A DNA stretch of 64,000 bases, from the NCBI GenBank assembly GCA_037349315.1, contig JBAIAC010000136.1, positions 248,001 through 312,000 on the forward strand. The letters run 5' to 3'. Source of the stretch: Chelydra serpentina (lineage: Eukaryota > Chordata > Testudines > Chelydridae). Positions 6,008 to 20,220 of the stretch are shown in pieces; the first letter of the stretch is position 1; every line of letters starts with the position of its first letter. The notes beneath the pieces were generated by a model. The model saw only the letters and a program-made list of their open reading frames with translations. It made no database searches and was not told the DNA's origin. Made by a program: the position numbers and the translations under genes.

Positions 6008-8152
6008 ATGGAGAAGTAGGAGGGGACGAAAATCATGCAGGGAAGTGGGTGCGAGAGTGGAGCGGTGACTGTCATTGTTCACTCGGTCTCTGTTCATCGA
6101 GTGGGCCCGATGTAGATGGGATGGAGGAGGGAGCCAGGGACGGGGGCAAGATTTCAAGCACCAATAGAACTTTGTGTAGTGATGGCTCAATCTTGGCCTT
6201 TCGGCTGCTCTTGCAGAGGAATTGTCCAGGAGCCCTAGCCGGAGGAGAAAGTGGCAGAGGTGGACCTGAGCAGCTTGGGCATCCTTCTAAGCGGGCGTGA
6301 GCATTCCTCAGCTTTCTGGCTGCTCCGTCACTGGCTGTGAGTAAGCGGTGAGTGCTTTGAATTCCTCATCTGTACTCGCTGTGGTATTCTTCACGGGCCG
6401 TGTGCTTCGTCGTTTGGTATGGGGCTCCGTGGGGTTTAGGCTGCGGAAGGGACCAGAGTTCCGCTGTGCACAGTGACTATGTCGGGTGCTTTTTAGTTGG
6501 AATATAAGCGTGGGTGGATGGGGGAGGGCAGAGGGGGAGCCCCGCCGTGTGGGAGAGGCGAAAAGAAGAGATTACACGACATTGGCAACTGAGATGGTAA
6601 CGTCCTTGTTTTTTCCCATTGTGCTGGCTTTAGTACCAAGGGAAAAGAAGTCACGCGTCAGAGTCTACTGCCCTCGTACGATGGAAAGTGAGTGAGCGCG
6701 ACGAGATCGCGAGAGTGGGTGCCACGCAAAAGCCGTCCATCTGGGAGCGGAACAGTCGCCACACTCAGTGAGATAAGTGTCTGGTTTGGTGAGGGCTCTG
6801 CTCACGGCCCGTCTGGCTCCAGGTAGGGACACCCCGTTCGCTGGGCTTGGGTGTCTCAGAAAATGTTCCTGGCTAGCTGCGGTTACGAAGGAGACAAGCT
6901 CCCCAGTTTCTGTAGCTGCTCATTTCACTGGCCAGGAGCAGTGTGTCTTCCGCAGCGGAAGGTTGCATCCAGTACGATGATTCCAGGCGGTAGGTTGTTT
7001 GCCTTCCTCCCCTGTTTTTTCTTTCTCTTTCTCTTTCTCTTTCCTCTAGTATGTTGGCCAACACACACTCTCTCTGTCCTCTCCTCTGCTCGCCTCTCCC
7101 TGTGCCGTCTCCCTACATAGGACACGAGCAGGCGTGCATCCCCACAGGCTAGGTCTCGGGAGCCATGGAGAAGTAGGAGGGGACGAAAACCATGGGGTCA
7201 GTGGGCGCTACGGTGGAGCGGCGACTGTCTGTGTTTACGCAATCTCTGCTCATCGGATGAGGCTGATGTAGATGGGATTTGAGAGGGAGGCAGGGATGAG
7301 GCAAGATTTCACGCACCGCTAGAGCTTTGTGTAGTGACGGTTCATGCTTGGTGATTGCAGCTGTGTTCTCAGAGGAATTGTCCAGGAGCCCTAGCCCGAG
7401 GAGAAGGTGGCAGAAGTGGACCTGAGCTGCCTGGACATCCTTCTAAGCCGACATGAACGGTCCTCAGTTTTCTGCCTCCCGCATAACTTGCTGTGAGTAA
7501 GCTTTGAATTCCTCATCTGTACTCGCTGTAGTATTCGTCACAGGCCGTGTGGTAGAAGAGGCCGAAGAGGTAGGCAGGGACGGGGGCAAGAGTTCAAGCA
7601 CCAATAGAGCTTTGAGTGGTGATGGTTCATGTTTGGTTTTTGCAGCTGCTCTCGCGGAGGAATTGTCCAGGAGCCCTAGCCCGAGGAGAAGCTGGCAGAA
7701 GTGGACCTGAGCTGCCTGGACATCCTTGGAATGGCATCCCAGCAGGGGGTTGAAACCCGTCACGGGGTGGGCCCCTGAGAAAAGACCTCTGCATCTAACC
7801 GGGGCACGGTAAGCTTGGGGGGATCCTTTGTGCCCTCCCAAGGAGTTGTCAGGTGCTATGGAAACTTCCTGAAGTACGGTAACTTCGTGGAGAGCAAGCA
7901 ACTTGACGGTAACAAGAGATGCTTAGTCCTCAAGTGTCTTCCTTCTACATCACCGGGTGAGCTTCCCGTGGTCATGCCAGTCTAGTCGTCCTCTTTGAAG
8001 CAGGCCACGTTCAGTAGAGGACGTGAGCAGGGGTCTGAGAGTAGCCCTCGGCCTGTGTCTCCACTCACCAGGTTGCACCGCCCAGGGCATGTGGAGGGTC
8101 CAGGGCTCTGCACAGCACTCCGGACTGTGTGCATTCCCCCGTGTGGCCACCA

Positions 8153-8801
8153 GGTGTCGCCGTTGTTCCACGAGAGAAATGGTCTAAGCATTACTCCGAG
8201 TAGCAACTCGGTGTCACTGTTGCTCCATGACGGAAATGCGGCGTGTATTCCCGTGCGTGGCCGCATGCTGTCACTGTGGCTCCACGAGGGAAATGCTTTG
8301 TGCATTACCTGGATTGGCCACCCGGTGTCACTGTTGCTCCATGACAGAAACGCTTTGTGCATTACCGCGAGTGGCCACCCAGTGTCACTGTTGCTCCACG
8401 ATGGAAATTCTTTGTGCATTACCGTGAGTGGCCACCCAGTGTCACTGTTGCTCCACGATGGAAATTCTTTGTGCATTACCTGCATTGTCCACTCAGTGTC
8501 ACTGTTGCTCCATGAGGGAAATGCCTTGTGTATTACCGGCATTGTCCACTCGGTGTCACTGTTGCTCCATGAGGGAAATGCCTTGTGCATTACCTGCATT
8601 GTCCACTCGGTGTCTCTGTTGCTCCATGAGGGAAATGCCTTGTGCATTACCTGCATTGTCCACTCGGTGTCACTGTTGCTCCCCGAAGGAAATGCTTTGT
8701 GCGGTAGTCGGGGTGGCGACCCGTTGCTCTATGGAGAAAATCCTCTGTGTGCCATAACCCTGCCCTTCCACCGGCTGTTACTGTTGCTCCAGGGCAGCTG
8801 C
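8153..8801 (+). repeat. 57-bp minisatellite, unit 2 (one extra copy)
   Basis: Ten clear copies. The extra one, about 8381-8494 region, duplicates the copy with cacgatggaaattc but is preceded by accgtgag rather than accgcgag, a CpG-to-TpG change. The same extra copy with the same change is present only in unit 9. Confidence 0.97.
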
Positions 8802-9679
8802 ACCCTGAGTTGCCCCTAAGGCTATGGCTATACTGGCATTGAAGAACAAAACTTTTTTGTCTTTCAGAGGTGTTAACCTCCCCCTCCCCTGAAAGACCAA
8901 AGCTTTGCCGCAACAAGTGCTACGCTCCTGCATAAGTGGCTGTGAGTAAGCGGTCAGTGCGTTGTATTTCTCATCTTTACTCACTGTAGTATTGTTCACA
9001 GGCCGTGTGCATCCTCATTGGGTACGGGGCTCTGTGGGATTAAGGCTGGGGACGAGCCAAAGTGTGCTGTGCAGAGCGACTACCTCGGATTCTGTCGCAA
9101 GGGGTGTTTTTGGCTGTAATGTTAAAGGTGCAATGGGAAGAGGGTGGAGGGCGGAGCCCCGCCGTGTGGGAGAGGAGAAAAGAAGAGGCTACGCGATGTT
9201 GCCGACTGAGATGGTAACTTCCTTGTTCCCCCCCCCCCCCGCACCCTTGCTGGGTTCAGTACCAAGGATAAAGCAATCACGCGTCAGAGTCTACTGCCCT
9301 CATGCGATGGAAAGCGAGGGAGAGCGACGAGACCGCGAGCGTTGTTGGCCAACCCACAAAAGACCGCGAGCGTCGTTAATGCCATGCAAAAGCCGTCCAT
9401 CCGAGAGGGGAACAGCCGCCACTCTCAGTGAGATAAGTGTCTGTTTTGGTGATTGCTCTGCTCACGGCCCACCTTGCTCCTGGTAGGGACGCCCCGTTAG
9501 CTGGGGGCTGTGTTTGTAAGAAAAGGTTCCTGACTGGCTGGCTGTGGTTACGAGGGAAACAAGGTCCCCATTTTCTGGGGCTGATGATTTCTCTGGTCAG
9601 AAGCAGTGTGTCCTCTGCAGCAGAAGGTTGCGTCTAGTATAACCCTTGTCCGAAAGGTCATTTGCTTGCCTTTCTCCCA

Positions 9680-9717
<38 letters not shown>

Positions 9718-10868
9718 GTGTGTTGGCCAACAAACAGTCTGTCTCTGTCTGTCTGTCTCTCTGTGTGTCCTTGCCTTTCCTTGTGCTCTTTCCCTTTGTA
9801 GGACGTGGGCGGATGTGTTAGCTTTGCACCCTCACAGGCTATGTCTCGGGAGCCGTAGGAGGGGATGCAGGGAAGTGGGTGCGAGAGTGGAGCGGTGACT
9901 GTCGGTGTTTACATCGGCCTCACTCGATGAACAGAGACCGAGTTGATAGGATGGAAGAGGGATTTCAAGCCCCAATAGAGCTTTGTGTAGCGATGGCTCA
10001 TGCTTGGCTTTTCAGCTGCTCTTGCAGAGGAATCGTGCAGGAGCGCTAGCCGGAGGAGAATGTGGCAGAGGTGGAGCTGAACTGCCTGGACATCCTTCTA
10101 AGCAGCCATGAACAGTCCTCGGTTTTCTGCCTCCCGCATAACTTGCTGTGAGTAAACGGTCAGTGCTTTGAATTTCTCATCTTTACTCACTGTAGTATTC
10201 TTCACAGGCCGTGTGCATCCTCGTTAGGTACGGGGCTCTGTGGGATTAAGGCTGGGAAGTCTGCCTTGCAGAGCGACTGCGTCTGGTGCTGTTGCAAGGG
10301 GTGGCTTTGGTTGTAATGTTAACGGTGGAATGGGAAGTGGGCGGAGTGCGGAGCCCCGCCGCGTGGGAGAGACGAAAAGAAGTGCCTACACTACTTGGCC
10401 CACTGAGATGGTAACTGATTTGTTTGCCCCCCTTGTGCTGCGTTTAGTATGAAGGGAGAAGTCGCCACACAGGAGAGTCTAGTGCCTCCATGCGCTGGAA
10501 AGCGAGCGAGAGCGAGGAGACCACGAGCGTTGTTGGCCAGCCCACACAAGACCGCGAGCGGAAGAGCAGCGACTCTCAGTGCGAGACGTGTGTGGTTTGG
10601 TGAGGGCTCTGCTCTCGGCGCTCCTTGCTCCTGGCAGGGACGCCCCATTAGCTGCGTGCTGAGTTTGTAAGCAAATGTTCCTCGCTTGCTGGTTACGAGG
10701 TCCCCATTTTCAGGGGCGGATCATTTCTCTTTTCAGGAGCAGTATGTCTTCCGCAGCAGAAGGTTGCCTCTAGTAGGATGGCTCCAGGCGGTAAGTTACT
10801 GGCCTCTCTCCCTTTCCTGTAGTATGTTGGCAAAGAGACGCTCTCTGTCTTCTGTTGTTCAACACACA

Positions 10869-11978
10869 TGTAAGGCTTCTGGCAGTCAGAGTTGGCAGCA
10901 CCAAGGGCCGGGTTCGGTATGTAGGGGACAGCGTGCAAAAGCGTCTCGAGCGCCCACCCAGTGACCTGGGAGAAATATCTATCAGTCCCCCCCCGCTCCC
11001 CTGTAGGAGGCAATGCTTCCCCTGTGGCAAGCAGAGAGTGTGAGTGTAGCCCAAGGTTTTGAATGAGAGCGATGGAGCGAGCAAGAATGCAGCATTGTGT
11101 TTGGAAAAGAGCCGAAGAGGATTGGTAAGCAAGCCATGAGTGAGAAGAGGCACGCCATGAAATTGGTGGGTGTCGTCTCGCGTTGGTTGTTGAGTCCAGG
11201 CAGCACAAAGTCCAGCCCCGCAAAGTGTGTCCCGCCCCTGCCCCCGCCCCCGCCCCCGCCCCGTGGAGCGCCATGTTTGAAAAGTGAATGTGCAGAACCC
11301 CTTCCCCTCCCCTCCCCATCCAGATGAGGGAGGTAAAAGGGGCACCTTCTGTTGTGTAAGGGTGATCAGCCCAGCTGTGTAGCCCTCCCAGCAAACTGGC
11401 CCACTCCTGCTGCCATGCCGCAATCCCTGCCCCCAAAAGACAGCACTAAATGATGTGCACTGTTTACTAGGTTCCATACAGGAACACCTTTGTCCCAAGG
11501 TGAATCCAACTTAATCAATTCTTAGACTCCTAATGAGACAAAAGTTAGCTCTGACATTCCACAGCAGAGAGGGTAGGGGGTGCAATTGGTATCTGGGGCT
11601 GCCAGAAGGCACCCATACCAGCAGGTGTTGAGACCTGTCCCCAGCCTCTCAATTCACTGGGTTTTGGAACGCATGGCCCCTGCCTAGCGAGTGCTGCTCA
11701 GGTGATGGCGAGATCCCCTCCATCATGAGAAAAGGCCACGTACAGTTCCACTGTCCTTGATTTACATAATCAGTAGAATACCAGTTTATTCTTCTTGCCC
11801 CAAGAACAGAAATTCCTGCCCCAATACATAAAACTGGGGATCCTACAGCAGCCCATAGTGACCAATTGGGGTATTACGGGCTCAGGCTAGGTGGGGTGGG
11901 TGAGCCTATGCAAATAAGATCAGCCCCTGGAGTTCACCACCAGATGTCAGGGTGGGGCTCATCCTGACTCTGCTTACA
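10869..11978 (-). mobile_element. Solitary LTR-like insertion, unit 2 (1110 bp)
   Basis: Same termini and cacaca flanks as unit 1; one private inserted A near 11513. Confidence 0.55.
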
Positions 11979-14215
11979 CACACAAACTCTCTCTCTTCCT
12001 TCTCTTGTGCTGTCTCCCTTCGTAGGACACGGGGTCGGTGTGCATCCCCACAGGCTAGGTCTCGGGAGCCATGGAGAAGTAGGAGGGGACGAAAATCATG
12101 CAGGGAAGTGGGTGCGAGAGTGGAGCGGTGACTGTCATTGTTCACTCGGTCTCTGTTCATCGAGTGGGCCCGATGTAGATGGGATGGAGGAGGGAGCCAG
12201 GGACGGGGGCAAGATTTCAAGCACCAATAGAACTTTGTGTAGTGATGGCTCAATCTTGGCCTTTCGGCTGCTCTTGCAGAGGAATTGTCCAGGAGCCCTA
12301 GCCGGAGGAGAAAGTGGCAGAGGTGGACCTGAGCAGCTTGGGCATCCTTCTAAGCGGGCGTGAGCATTCCTCAGCTTTCTGGCTGCTCCGTCACTGGCTG
12401 TGAGTAAGCGGTGAGTGCTTTGAATTCCTCATCTGTACTCGCTGTGGTATTCTTCACGGGCCGTGTGCTTCGTCGTTTGGTATGGGGCTCCGTGGGGTTT
12501 AGGCTGCGGAAGGGACCAGAGTTCCGCTGTGCACAGTGACTATGTCGGGTGCTTTTTAGTTGGAATATAAGCGTGGGTGGATGGGGGAGGGCAGAGGGGG
12601 AGCCCCGCCGTGTGGGAGAGGCGAAAAGAAGAGATTACACGACATTGGCAACTGAGATGGTAACGTCCTTGTTTTTTCCCATTGTGCTGGCTTTAGTACC
12701 AAGGGAAAAGAAGTCACGCGTCAGAGTCTACTGCCCTCGTACGATGGAAAGTGAGTGAGCGCGACGAGATCGCGAGAGTGGGTGCCACGCAAAAGCCGTC
12801 CATCTGGGAGCGGAACAGTCGCCACACTCAGTGAGATAAGTGTCTGGTTTGGTGAGGGCTCTGCTCACGGCCCGTCTGGCTCCAGGTAGGGACACCCCGT
12901 TCGCTGGGCTTGGGTGTCTCAGAAAATGTTCCTGGCTAGCTGCGGTTACGAAGGAGACAAGCTCCCCAGTTTCTGTAGCTGCTCATTTCACTGGCCAGGA
13001 GCAGTGTGTCTTCCGCAGCGGAAGGTTGCATCCAGTACGATGATTCCAGGCGGTAGGTTGTTTGCCTTCCTCCCCTGTTTTTTCTTTCTCTTTCTCTTTC
13101 TCTTTCCTCTAGTATGTTGGCCAACACACACTCTCTCTGTCCTCTCCTCTGCTCGCCTCTCCCTGTGCCGTCTCCCTACATAGGACACGAGCAGGCGTGC
13201 ATCCCCACAGGCTAGGTCTCGGGAGCCATGGAGAAGTAGGAGGGGACGAAAACCATGGGGTCAGTGGGCGCTACGGTGGAGCGGCGACTGTCTGTGTTTA
13301 CGCAATCTCTGCTCATCGGATGAGGCTGATGTAGATGGGATTTGAGAGGGAGGCAGGGATGAGGCAAGATTTCACGCACCGCTAGAGCTTTGTGTAGTGA
13401 CGGTTCATGCTTGGTGATTGCAGCTGTGTTCTCAGAGGAATTGTCCAGGAGCCCTAGCCCGAGGAGAAGGTGGCAGAAGTGGACCTGAGCTGCCTGGACA
13501 TCCTTCTAAGCCGACATGAACGGTCCTCAGTTTTCTGCCTCCCGCATAACTTGCTGTGAGTAAGCTTTGAATTCCTCATCTGTACTCGCTGTAGTATTCG
13601 TCACAGGCCGTGTGGTAGAAGAGGCCGAAGAGGTAGGCAGGGACGGGGGCAAGAGTTCAAGCACCAATAGAGCTTTGAGTGGTGATGGTTCATGTTTGGT
13701 TTTTGCAGCTGCTCTCGCGGAGGAATTGTCCAGGAGCCCTAGCCCGAGGAGAAGCTGGCAGAAGTGGACCTGAGCTGCCTGGACATCCTTGGAATGGCAT
13801 CCCAGCAGGGGGTTGAAACCCGTCACGGGGTGGGCCCCTGAGAAAAGACCTCTGCATCTAACCGGGGCACGGTAAGCTTGGGGGGATCCTTTGTGCCCTC
13901 CCAAGGAGTTGTCAGGTGCTATGGAAACTTCCTGAAGTACGGTAACTTCGTGGAGAGCAAGCAACTTGACGGTAACAAGAGATGCTTAGTCCTCAAGTGT
14001 CTTCCTTCTACATCACCGGGTGAGCTTCCCGTGGTCATGCCAGTCTAGTCGTCCTCTTTGAAGCAGGCCACGTTCAGTAGAGGACGTGAGCAGGGGTCTG
14101 AGAGTAGCCCTCGGCCTGTGTCTCCACTCACCAGGTTGCACCGCCCAGGGCATGTGGAGGGTCCAGGGCTCTGCACAGCACTCCGGACTGTGTGCATTCC
14201 CCCGTGTGGCCACCA

Positions 14216-14807
14216 GGTGTCGCCGTTGTTCCACGAGAGAAATGGTCTAAGCATTACTCCGAGTAGCAACTCGGTGTCACTGTTGCTCCATGACGGAAAT
14301 GCGGCGTGTATTCCCGTGCGTGGCCGCATGCTGTCACTGTGGCTCCACGAGGGAAATGCTTTGTGCATTACCTGGATTGGCCACCCGGTGTCACTGTTGC
14401 TCCATGACAGAAACGCTTTGTGCATTACCGCGAGTGGCCACCCAGTGTCACTGTTGCTCCACGATGGAAATTCTTTGTGCATTACCTGCATTGTCCACTC
14501 AGTGTCACTGTTGCTCCATGAGGGAAATGCCTTGTGTATTACCGGCATTGTCCACTCGGTGTCACTGTTGCTCCATGAGGGAAATGCCTTGTGCATTACC
14601 TGCATTGTCCACTCGGTGTCTCTGTTGCTCCATGAGGGAAATGCCTTGTGCATTACCTGCATTGTCCACTCGGTGTCACTGTTGCTCCCCGAAGGAAATG
14701 CTTTGTGCGGTAGTCGGGGTGGCGACCCGTTGCTCTATGGAGAAAATCCTCTGTGTGCCATAACCCTGCCCTTCCACCGGCTGTTACTGTTGCTCCAGGG
14801 CAGCTGC
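14216..14807 (+). repeat. 57-bp minisatellite, unit 3
   Basis: Nine clear copies with the same order of variant copies as unit 1. Confidence 0.97.
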
Positions 14808-15691
14808 ACCCTGAGTTGCCCCTAAGGCTATGGCTATACTGGCATTGAAGAACAAAACTTTTTTGTCTTTCAGAGGTGTTAACCTCCCCCTCCCCTGAAA
14901 GACCAAAGCTTTGCCGCAACAAGTGCTACGCTCCTGCATAAGTGGCTGTGAGTAAGCGGTCAGTGCGTTGTATTTCTCATCTTTACTCACTGTAGTATTG
15001 TTCACAGGCCGTGTGCATCCTCATTGGGTACGGGGCTCTGTGGGATTAAGGCTGGGGACGAGCCAAAGTGTGCTGTGCAGAGCGACTACCTCGGATTCTG
15101 TCGCAAGGGGTGTTTTTGGCTGTAATGTTAAAGGTGCAATGGGAAGAGGGTGGAGGGCGGAGCCCCGCCGTGTGGGAGAGGAGAAAAGAAGAGGCTACGC
15201 GATGTTGCCGACTGAGATGGTAACTTCCTTGTTTCCCCCCCCCCCCCCCCCCGCACCCTTGCTGGGTTCAGTACCAAGGAAAAAGCAATCACGCGTCAGA
15301 GTCTACTGCCCTCATGCGATGGAAAGCGAGGGAGAGCGACGAGACCGCGAGCGTTGTTGGCCAACCCACAAAAGACCGCGAGCGTCGTTAATGCCATGCA
15401 AAAGCCGTCCATCCGAGAGGGGAACAGCCGCCACTCTCAGTGAGATAAGTGTCTGTTTTGGTGATTGCTCTGCTCACGGCCCACCTTGCTCCTGGTAGGG
15501 ACGCCCCGTTAGCTGGGGGCTGTGTTTGTAAGAAAAGGTTCCTGACTGGCTGGCTGTGGTTACGAGGGAAACAAGGTCCCCATTTTCTGGGGCTGATGAT
15601 TTCTCTGGTCAGAAGCAGTGTGTCCTCTGCAGCAGAAGGTTGCGTCTAGTATAACCCTTGTCCGAAAGGTCATTTGCTTGCCTTTCTCCCA

Positions 15692-15729
<38 letters not shown>

Positions 15730-16880
15730 GTGTGTTGGCCAACAAACAGTCTGTCTCTGTCTGTCTGTCTCTCTGTGTGTCCTTGCCTTTCCTTGTGCTC
15801 TTTCCCTTTGTAGGACGTGGGCGGATGTGTTAGCTTTGCACCCTCACAGGCTATGTCTCGGGAGCCGTAGGAGGGGATGCAGGGAAGTGGGTGCGAGAGT
15901 GGAGCGGTGACTGTCGGTGTTTACATCGGCCTCACTCGATGAACAGAGACCGAGTTGATAGGATGGAAGAGGGATTTCAAGCCCCAATAGAGCTTTGTGT
16001 AGCGATGGCTCACGCTTGGCTTTTCAGCTGCTCTTGCAGAGGAATCGTGCAGGAGCGCTAGCCGGAGGAGAATGTGGCAGAGGTGGAGCTGAACTGCCTG
16101 GACATCCTTCTAAGCAGCCATGAACAGTCCTCGGTTTTCTGCCTCCCGCATAACTTGCTGTGAGTAAACGGTCAGTGCTTTGAATTTCTCATCTTTACTC
16201 ACTGTAGTATTCTTCACAGGCCGTGTGCATCCTCGTTAGGTACGGGGCTCTGTGGGATTAAGGCTGGGAAGTCTGCCTTGCAGAGCGACTGCGTCTGGTG
16301 CTGTTGCAAGGGGTGGCTTTGGTTGTAATGTTAACGGTGGAATGGGAAGTGGGCGGAGTGCGGAGCCCCGCCGCGTGGGAGAGACGAAAAGAAGTGCCTA
16401 CACTACTTGGCCCACTGAGATGGTAACTGATTTGTTTGCCCCCCTTGTGCTGCGTTTAGTATGAAGGGAGAAGTCGCCACACAGGAGAGTCTAGTGCCTC
16501 CATGCGCTGGAAAGCGAGCGAGAGCGAGGAGACCACGAGCGTTGTTGGCCAGCCCACACAAGACCGCGAGCGGAAGAGCAGCGACTCTCAGTGCGAGACG
16601 TGTGTGGTTTGGTGAGGGCTCTGCTCTCGGCGCTCCTTGCTCCTGGCAGGGACGCCCCATTAGCTGCGTGCTGAGTTTGTAAGCAAATGTTCCTCGCTTG
16701 CTGGTTACGAGGTCCCCATTTTCAGGGGCGGATCATTTCTCTTTTCAGGAGCAGTATGTCTTCCGCAGCAGAAGGTTGCCTCTAGTAGGATGGCTCCAGG
16801 CGGTAAGTTACTGGCCTCTCTCCCTTTCCTGTAGTATGTTGGCAAAGAGACGCTCTCTGTCTTCTGTTGTTCAACACACA

Positions 16881-17983
16881 TGTAAGGCTTCTGGCAGTCA
16901 GAGTTGGCAGCACCAAGGGCCGGGTTCGGTATGTAGGGGACAGCGTGCAAAAGCGTCTCGAGCGCCCACCCAGTGACCTGGGAGAAATATCTATCAGTCC
17001 CCCCCCGCTCCCCTGTAGGAGGCAATGCTTCCCCTGTGGCAAGCAGAGAGTGTGAGTGTAGCCCAAGGTTTTGAATGAGAGCGATGGAGCGAGCAAGAAT
17101 GCAGCATTGTGTTTGGAAAAGAGCCGAAGAGGATTGGTAAGCAAGCCATGAGTGAGAAGAGGCACGCCATGAAATTGGTGGGTGTCGTCTCGCGTTGGTT
17201 GTTGAGTCCAGGCAGCACAAAGTCCAGCCCCGCAAAGTGTGTCCCGCCCCTGCCCCCGCCCCCGCCCAGTGGAGCGCCATGTTTGAAAAGTGAATGTGCA
17301 GAACCCCTTCCCCTCCCCTCCCCATCCAGATGAGGGAGGTAAAAGGGGCACCTTCTGTTGTGTAAGGGTGATCAGCCCAGCTGTGTAGCCCTCCCAGCAA
17401 ACTGGCCCACTCCTGCTGCCATGCCGCAATCCCTGCCCCCAAAAGACAGCACTAAATGATGTGCACTGTTTACTAGGTTCCATACAGGAACACCTTTATC
17501 CCAAGGTGAATCCAACTTATCAATTCTTAGACTCCTAATGAGACAAAAGTTAGCTCTGACATTCCACAGCAGAGAGGGTAGGGGGTGCAATTGGTATCTG
17601 GGGCTGCCAGAAGGCACCCATACCAGCAGGTGTTGAGACCTGTCCCCAGCCTCTCAATTCACTGGGTTTTGGAACGCATGGCCCCTGCCTAGCGAGTGCT
17701 GCTCAGGTGATGGCGAGATCCCCTCCATCATGAGAAAAGGCCACGTACAGTTCCACTGTCCTTGATTTACATAATCAGTAGAATACCAGTTTATTCTTCT
17801 TGCCCCAAGAACAGAAATTCCTGCCCCAATACATAAAACTGGGGATCCTACAGCAGCCCATAGTGACCAATTGGGGTATTACGGGCTCAGGCTAGGTGGG
17901 GTGGGTGAGCCTATGCAAATAAGATCAGCCCCTGGAGTTCACCACCAGATGTCAGGGTGGGGCTCATCCTGACTCTGCTTACA
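16881..17983 (-). mobile_element. Solitary LTR-like insertion, unit 3 (1103 bp)
   Basis: Same termini; one CCCCCG step fewer than unit 1. Confidence 0.55.
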
Positions 17984-20220
17984 CACACAAACTCTCTCTC
18001 TTCCTTCTCTTGTGCTGTCTCCCTTCGTAGGACACGGGGTCGGTGTGCATCCCCACAGGCTAGGTCTCGGGAGCCATGGAGAAGTAGGAGGGGACGAAAA
18101 TCATGCAGGGAAGTGGGTGCGAGAGTGGAGCGGTGACTGTCATTGTTCACTCGGTCTCTGTTCATCGAGTGGGCCCGATGTAGATGGGATGGAGGAGGGA
18201 GCCAGGGACGGGGGCAAGATTTCAAGCACCAATAGAACTTTGTGTAGTGATGGCTCAATCTTGGCCTTTCGGCTGCTCTTGCAGAGGAATTGTCCAGGAG
18301 CCCTAGCCGGAGGAGAAAGTGGCAGAGGTGGACCTGAGCAGCTTGGGCATCCTTCTAAGCGGGCGTGAGCATTCCTCAGCTTTCTGGCTGCTCCGTCACT
18401 GGCTGTGAGTAAGCGGTGAGTGCTTTGAATTCCTCATCTGTACTCGCTGTGGTATTCTTCACGGGCCGTGTGCTTCGTCGTTTGGTATGGGGCTCCGTGG
18501 GGTTTAGGCTGCGGAAGGGACCAGAGTTCCGCTGTGCACAGTGACTATGTCGGGTGCTTTTTAGTTGGAATATAAGCGTGGGTGGATGGGGGAGGGCAGA
18601 GGGGGAGCCCCGCCGTGTGGGAGAGGCGAAAAGAAGAGATTACACGACATTGGCAACTGAGATGGTAACGTCCTTGTTTTTTCCCATTGTGCTGGCTTTA
18701 GTACCAAGGGAAAAGAAGTCACGCGTCAGAGTCTACTGCCCTCGTACGATGGAAAGTGAGTGAGCGCGACGAGATCGCGAGAGTGGGTGCCACGCAAAAG
18801 CCGTCCATCTGGGAGCGGAACAGTCGCCACACTCAGTGAGATAAGTGTCTGGTTTGGTGAGGGCTCTGCTCACGGCCCGTCTGGCTCCAGGTAGGGACAC
18901 CCCGTTCGCTGGGCTTGGGTGTCTCAGAAAATGTTCCTGGCTAGCTGCGGTTACGAAGGAGACAAGCTCCCCAGTTTCTGTAGCTGCTCATTTCACTGGC
19001 CAGGAGCAGTGTGTCTTCCGCAGCGGAAGGTTGCATCCAGTACGATGATTCCAGGCGGTAGGTTGTTTGCCTTCCTCCCCTGTTTTTTCTTTCTCTTTCT
19101 CTTTCTCTTTCCTCTAGTATGTTGGCCAACACACACTCTCTCTGTCCTCTCCTCTGCTCGCCTCTCCCTGTGCCGTCTCCCTACATAGGACACGAGCAGG
19201 CGTGCATCCCCACAGGCTAGGTCTCGGGAGCCATGGAGAAGTAGGAGGGGACGAAAACCATGGGGTCAGTGGGCGCTACGGTGGAGCGGCGACTGTCTGT
19301 GTTTACGCAATCTCTGCTCATCGGATGAGGCTGATGTAGATGGGATTTGAGAGGGAGGCAGGGATGAGGCAAGATTTCACGCACCGCTAGAGCTTTGTGT
19401 AGTGACGGTTCATGCTTGGTGATTGCAGCTGTGTTCTCAGAGGAATTGTCCAGGAGCCCTAGCCCGAGGAGAAGGTGGCAGAAGTGGACCTGAGCTGCCT
19501 GGACATCCTTCTAAGCCGACATGAACGGTCCTCAGTTTTCTGCCTCCCGCATAACTTGCTGTGAGTAAGCTTTGAATTCCTCATCTGTACTCGCTGTAGT
19601 ATTCGTCACAGGCCGTGTGGTAGAAGAGGCCGAAGAGGTAGGCAGGGACGGGGGCAAGAGTTCAAGCACCAATAGAGCTTTGAGTGGTGATGGTTCATGT
19701 TTGGTTTTTGCAGCTGCTCTCGCGGAGGAATTGTCCAGGAGCCCTAGCCCGAGGAGAAGCTGGCAGAAGTGGACCTGAGCTGCCTGGACATCCTTGGAAT
19801 GGCATCCCAGCAGGGGGTTGAAACCCGTCACGGGGTGGGCCCCTGAGAAAAGACCTCTGCATCTAACCGGGGCACGGTAAGCTTGGGGGGATCCTTTGTG
19901 CCCTCCCAAGGAGTTGTCAGGTGCTATGGAAACTTCCTGAAGTACGGTAACTTCGTGGAGAGCAAGCAACTTGACGGTAACAAGAGATGCTTAGTCCTCA
20001 AGTGTCTTCCTTCTACATCACCGGGTGAGCTTCCCGTGGTCATGCCAGTCTAGTCGTCCTCTTTGAAGCAGGCCACGTTCAGTAGAGGACGTGAGCAGGG
20101 GTCTGAGAGTAGCCCTCGGCCTGTGTCTCCACTCACCAGGTTGCACCGCCCAGGGCATGTGGAGGGTCCAGGGCTCTGCACAGCACTCCGGACTGTGTGC
20201 ATTCCCCCGTGTGGCCACCA

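Larger units (their letters stand above)
6008..12070 (+). repeat. Array unit 2 (long form, extra 57-bp repeat)
   Basis: 6063 bp, the longest unit. It carries one additional 57-bp minisatellite copy, which it shares only with unit 9. Poly-C is 13 (9228-9240) and preceded by one T fewer than in other units. It has (CT)15, three CCCCCG steps, the 'aaggataaag' variant shared with units 9 and 11, and a private extra A near 11513. Confidence 0.97.
12071..18075 (+). repeat. Array unit 3
   Basis: 6005 bp. It has the longest poly-C tract (18, 15235-15252), (CT)15, the C variant in 'gctcacgctt' shared with units 1 and 8, and two CCCCCG steps ending in cccagtgg (shared with units 5, 8 and 10). No private substitution was noticed. 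Confidence 0.97.

Noticed and set aside
7995..8819. 274-codon plus-strand open frame across the minisatellite (255 codons in most units)
   Set aside because: Most of it is the 57-bp repeat read as 19-residue repeats (LLLHEGNALCIT type). Other frames on both strands are equally open, the start lies in unrecognised spacer, and the frame breaks in unit 1 by single-base deletions. No protein family is recognised.
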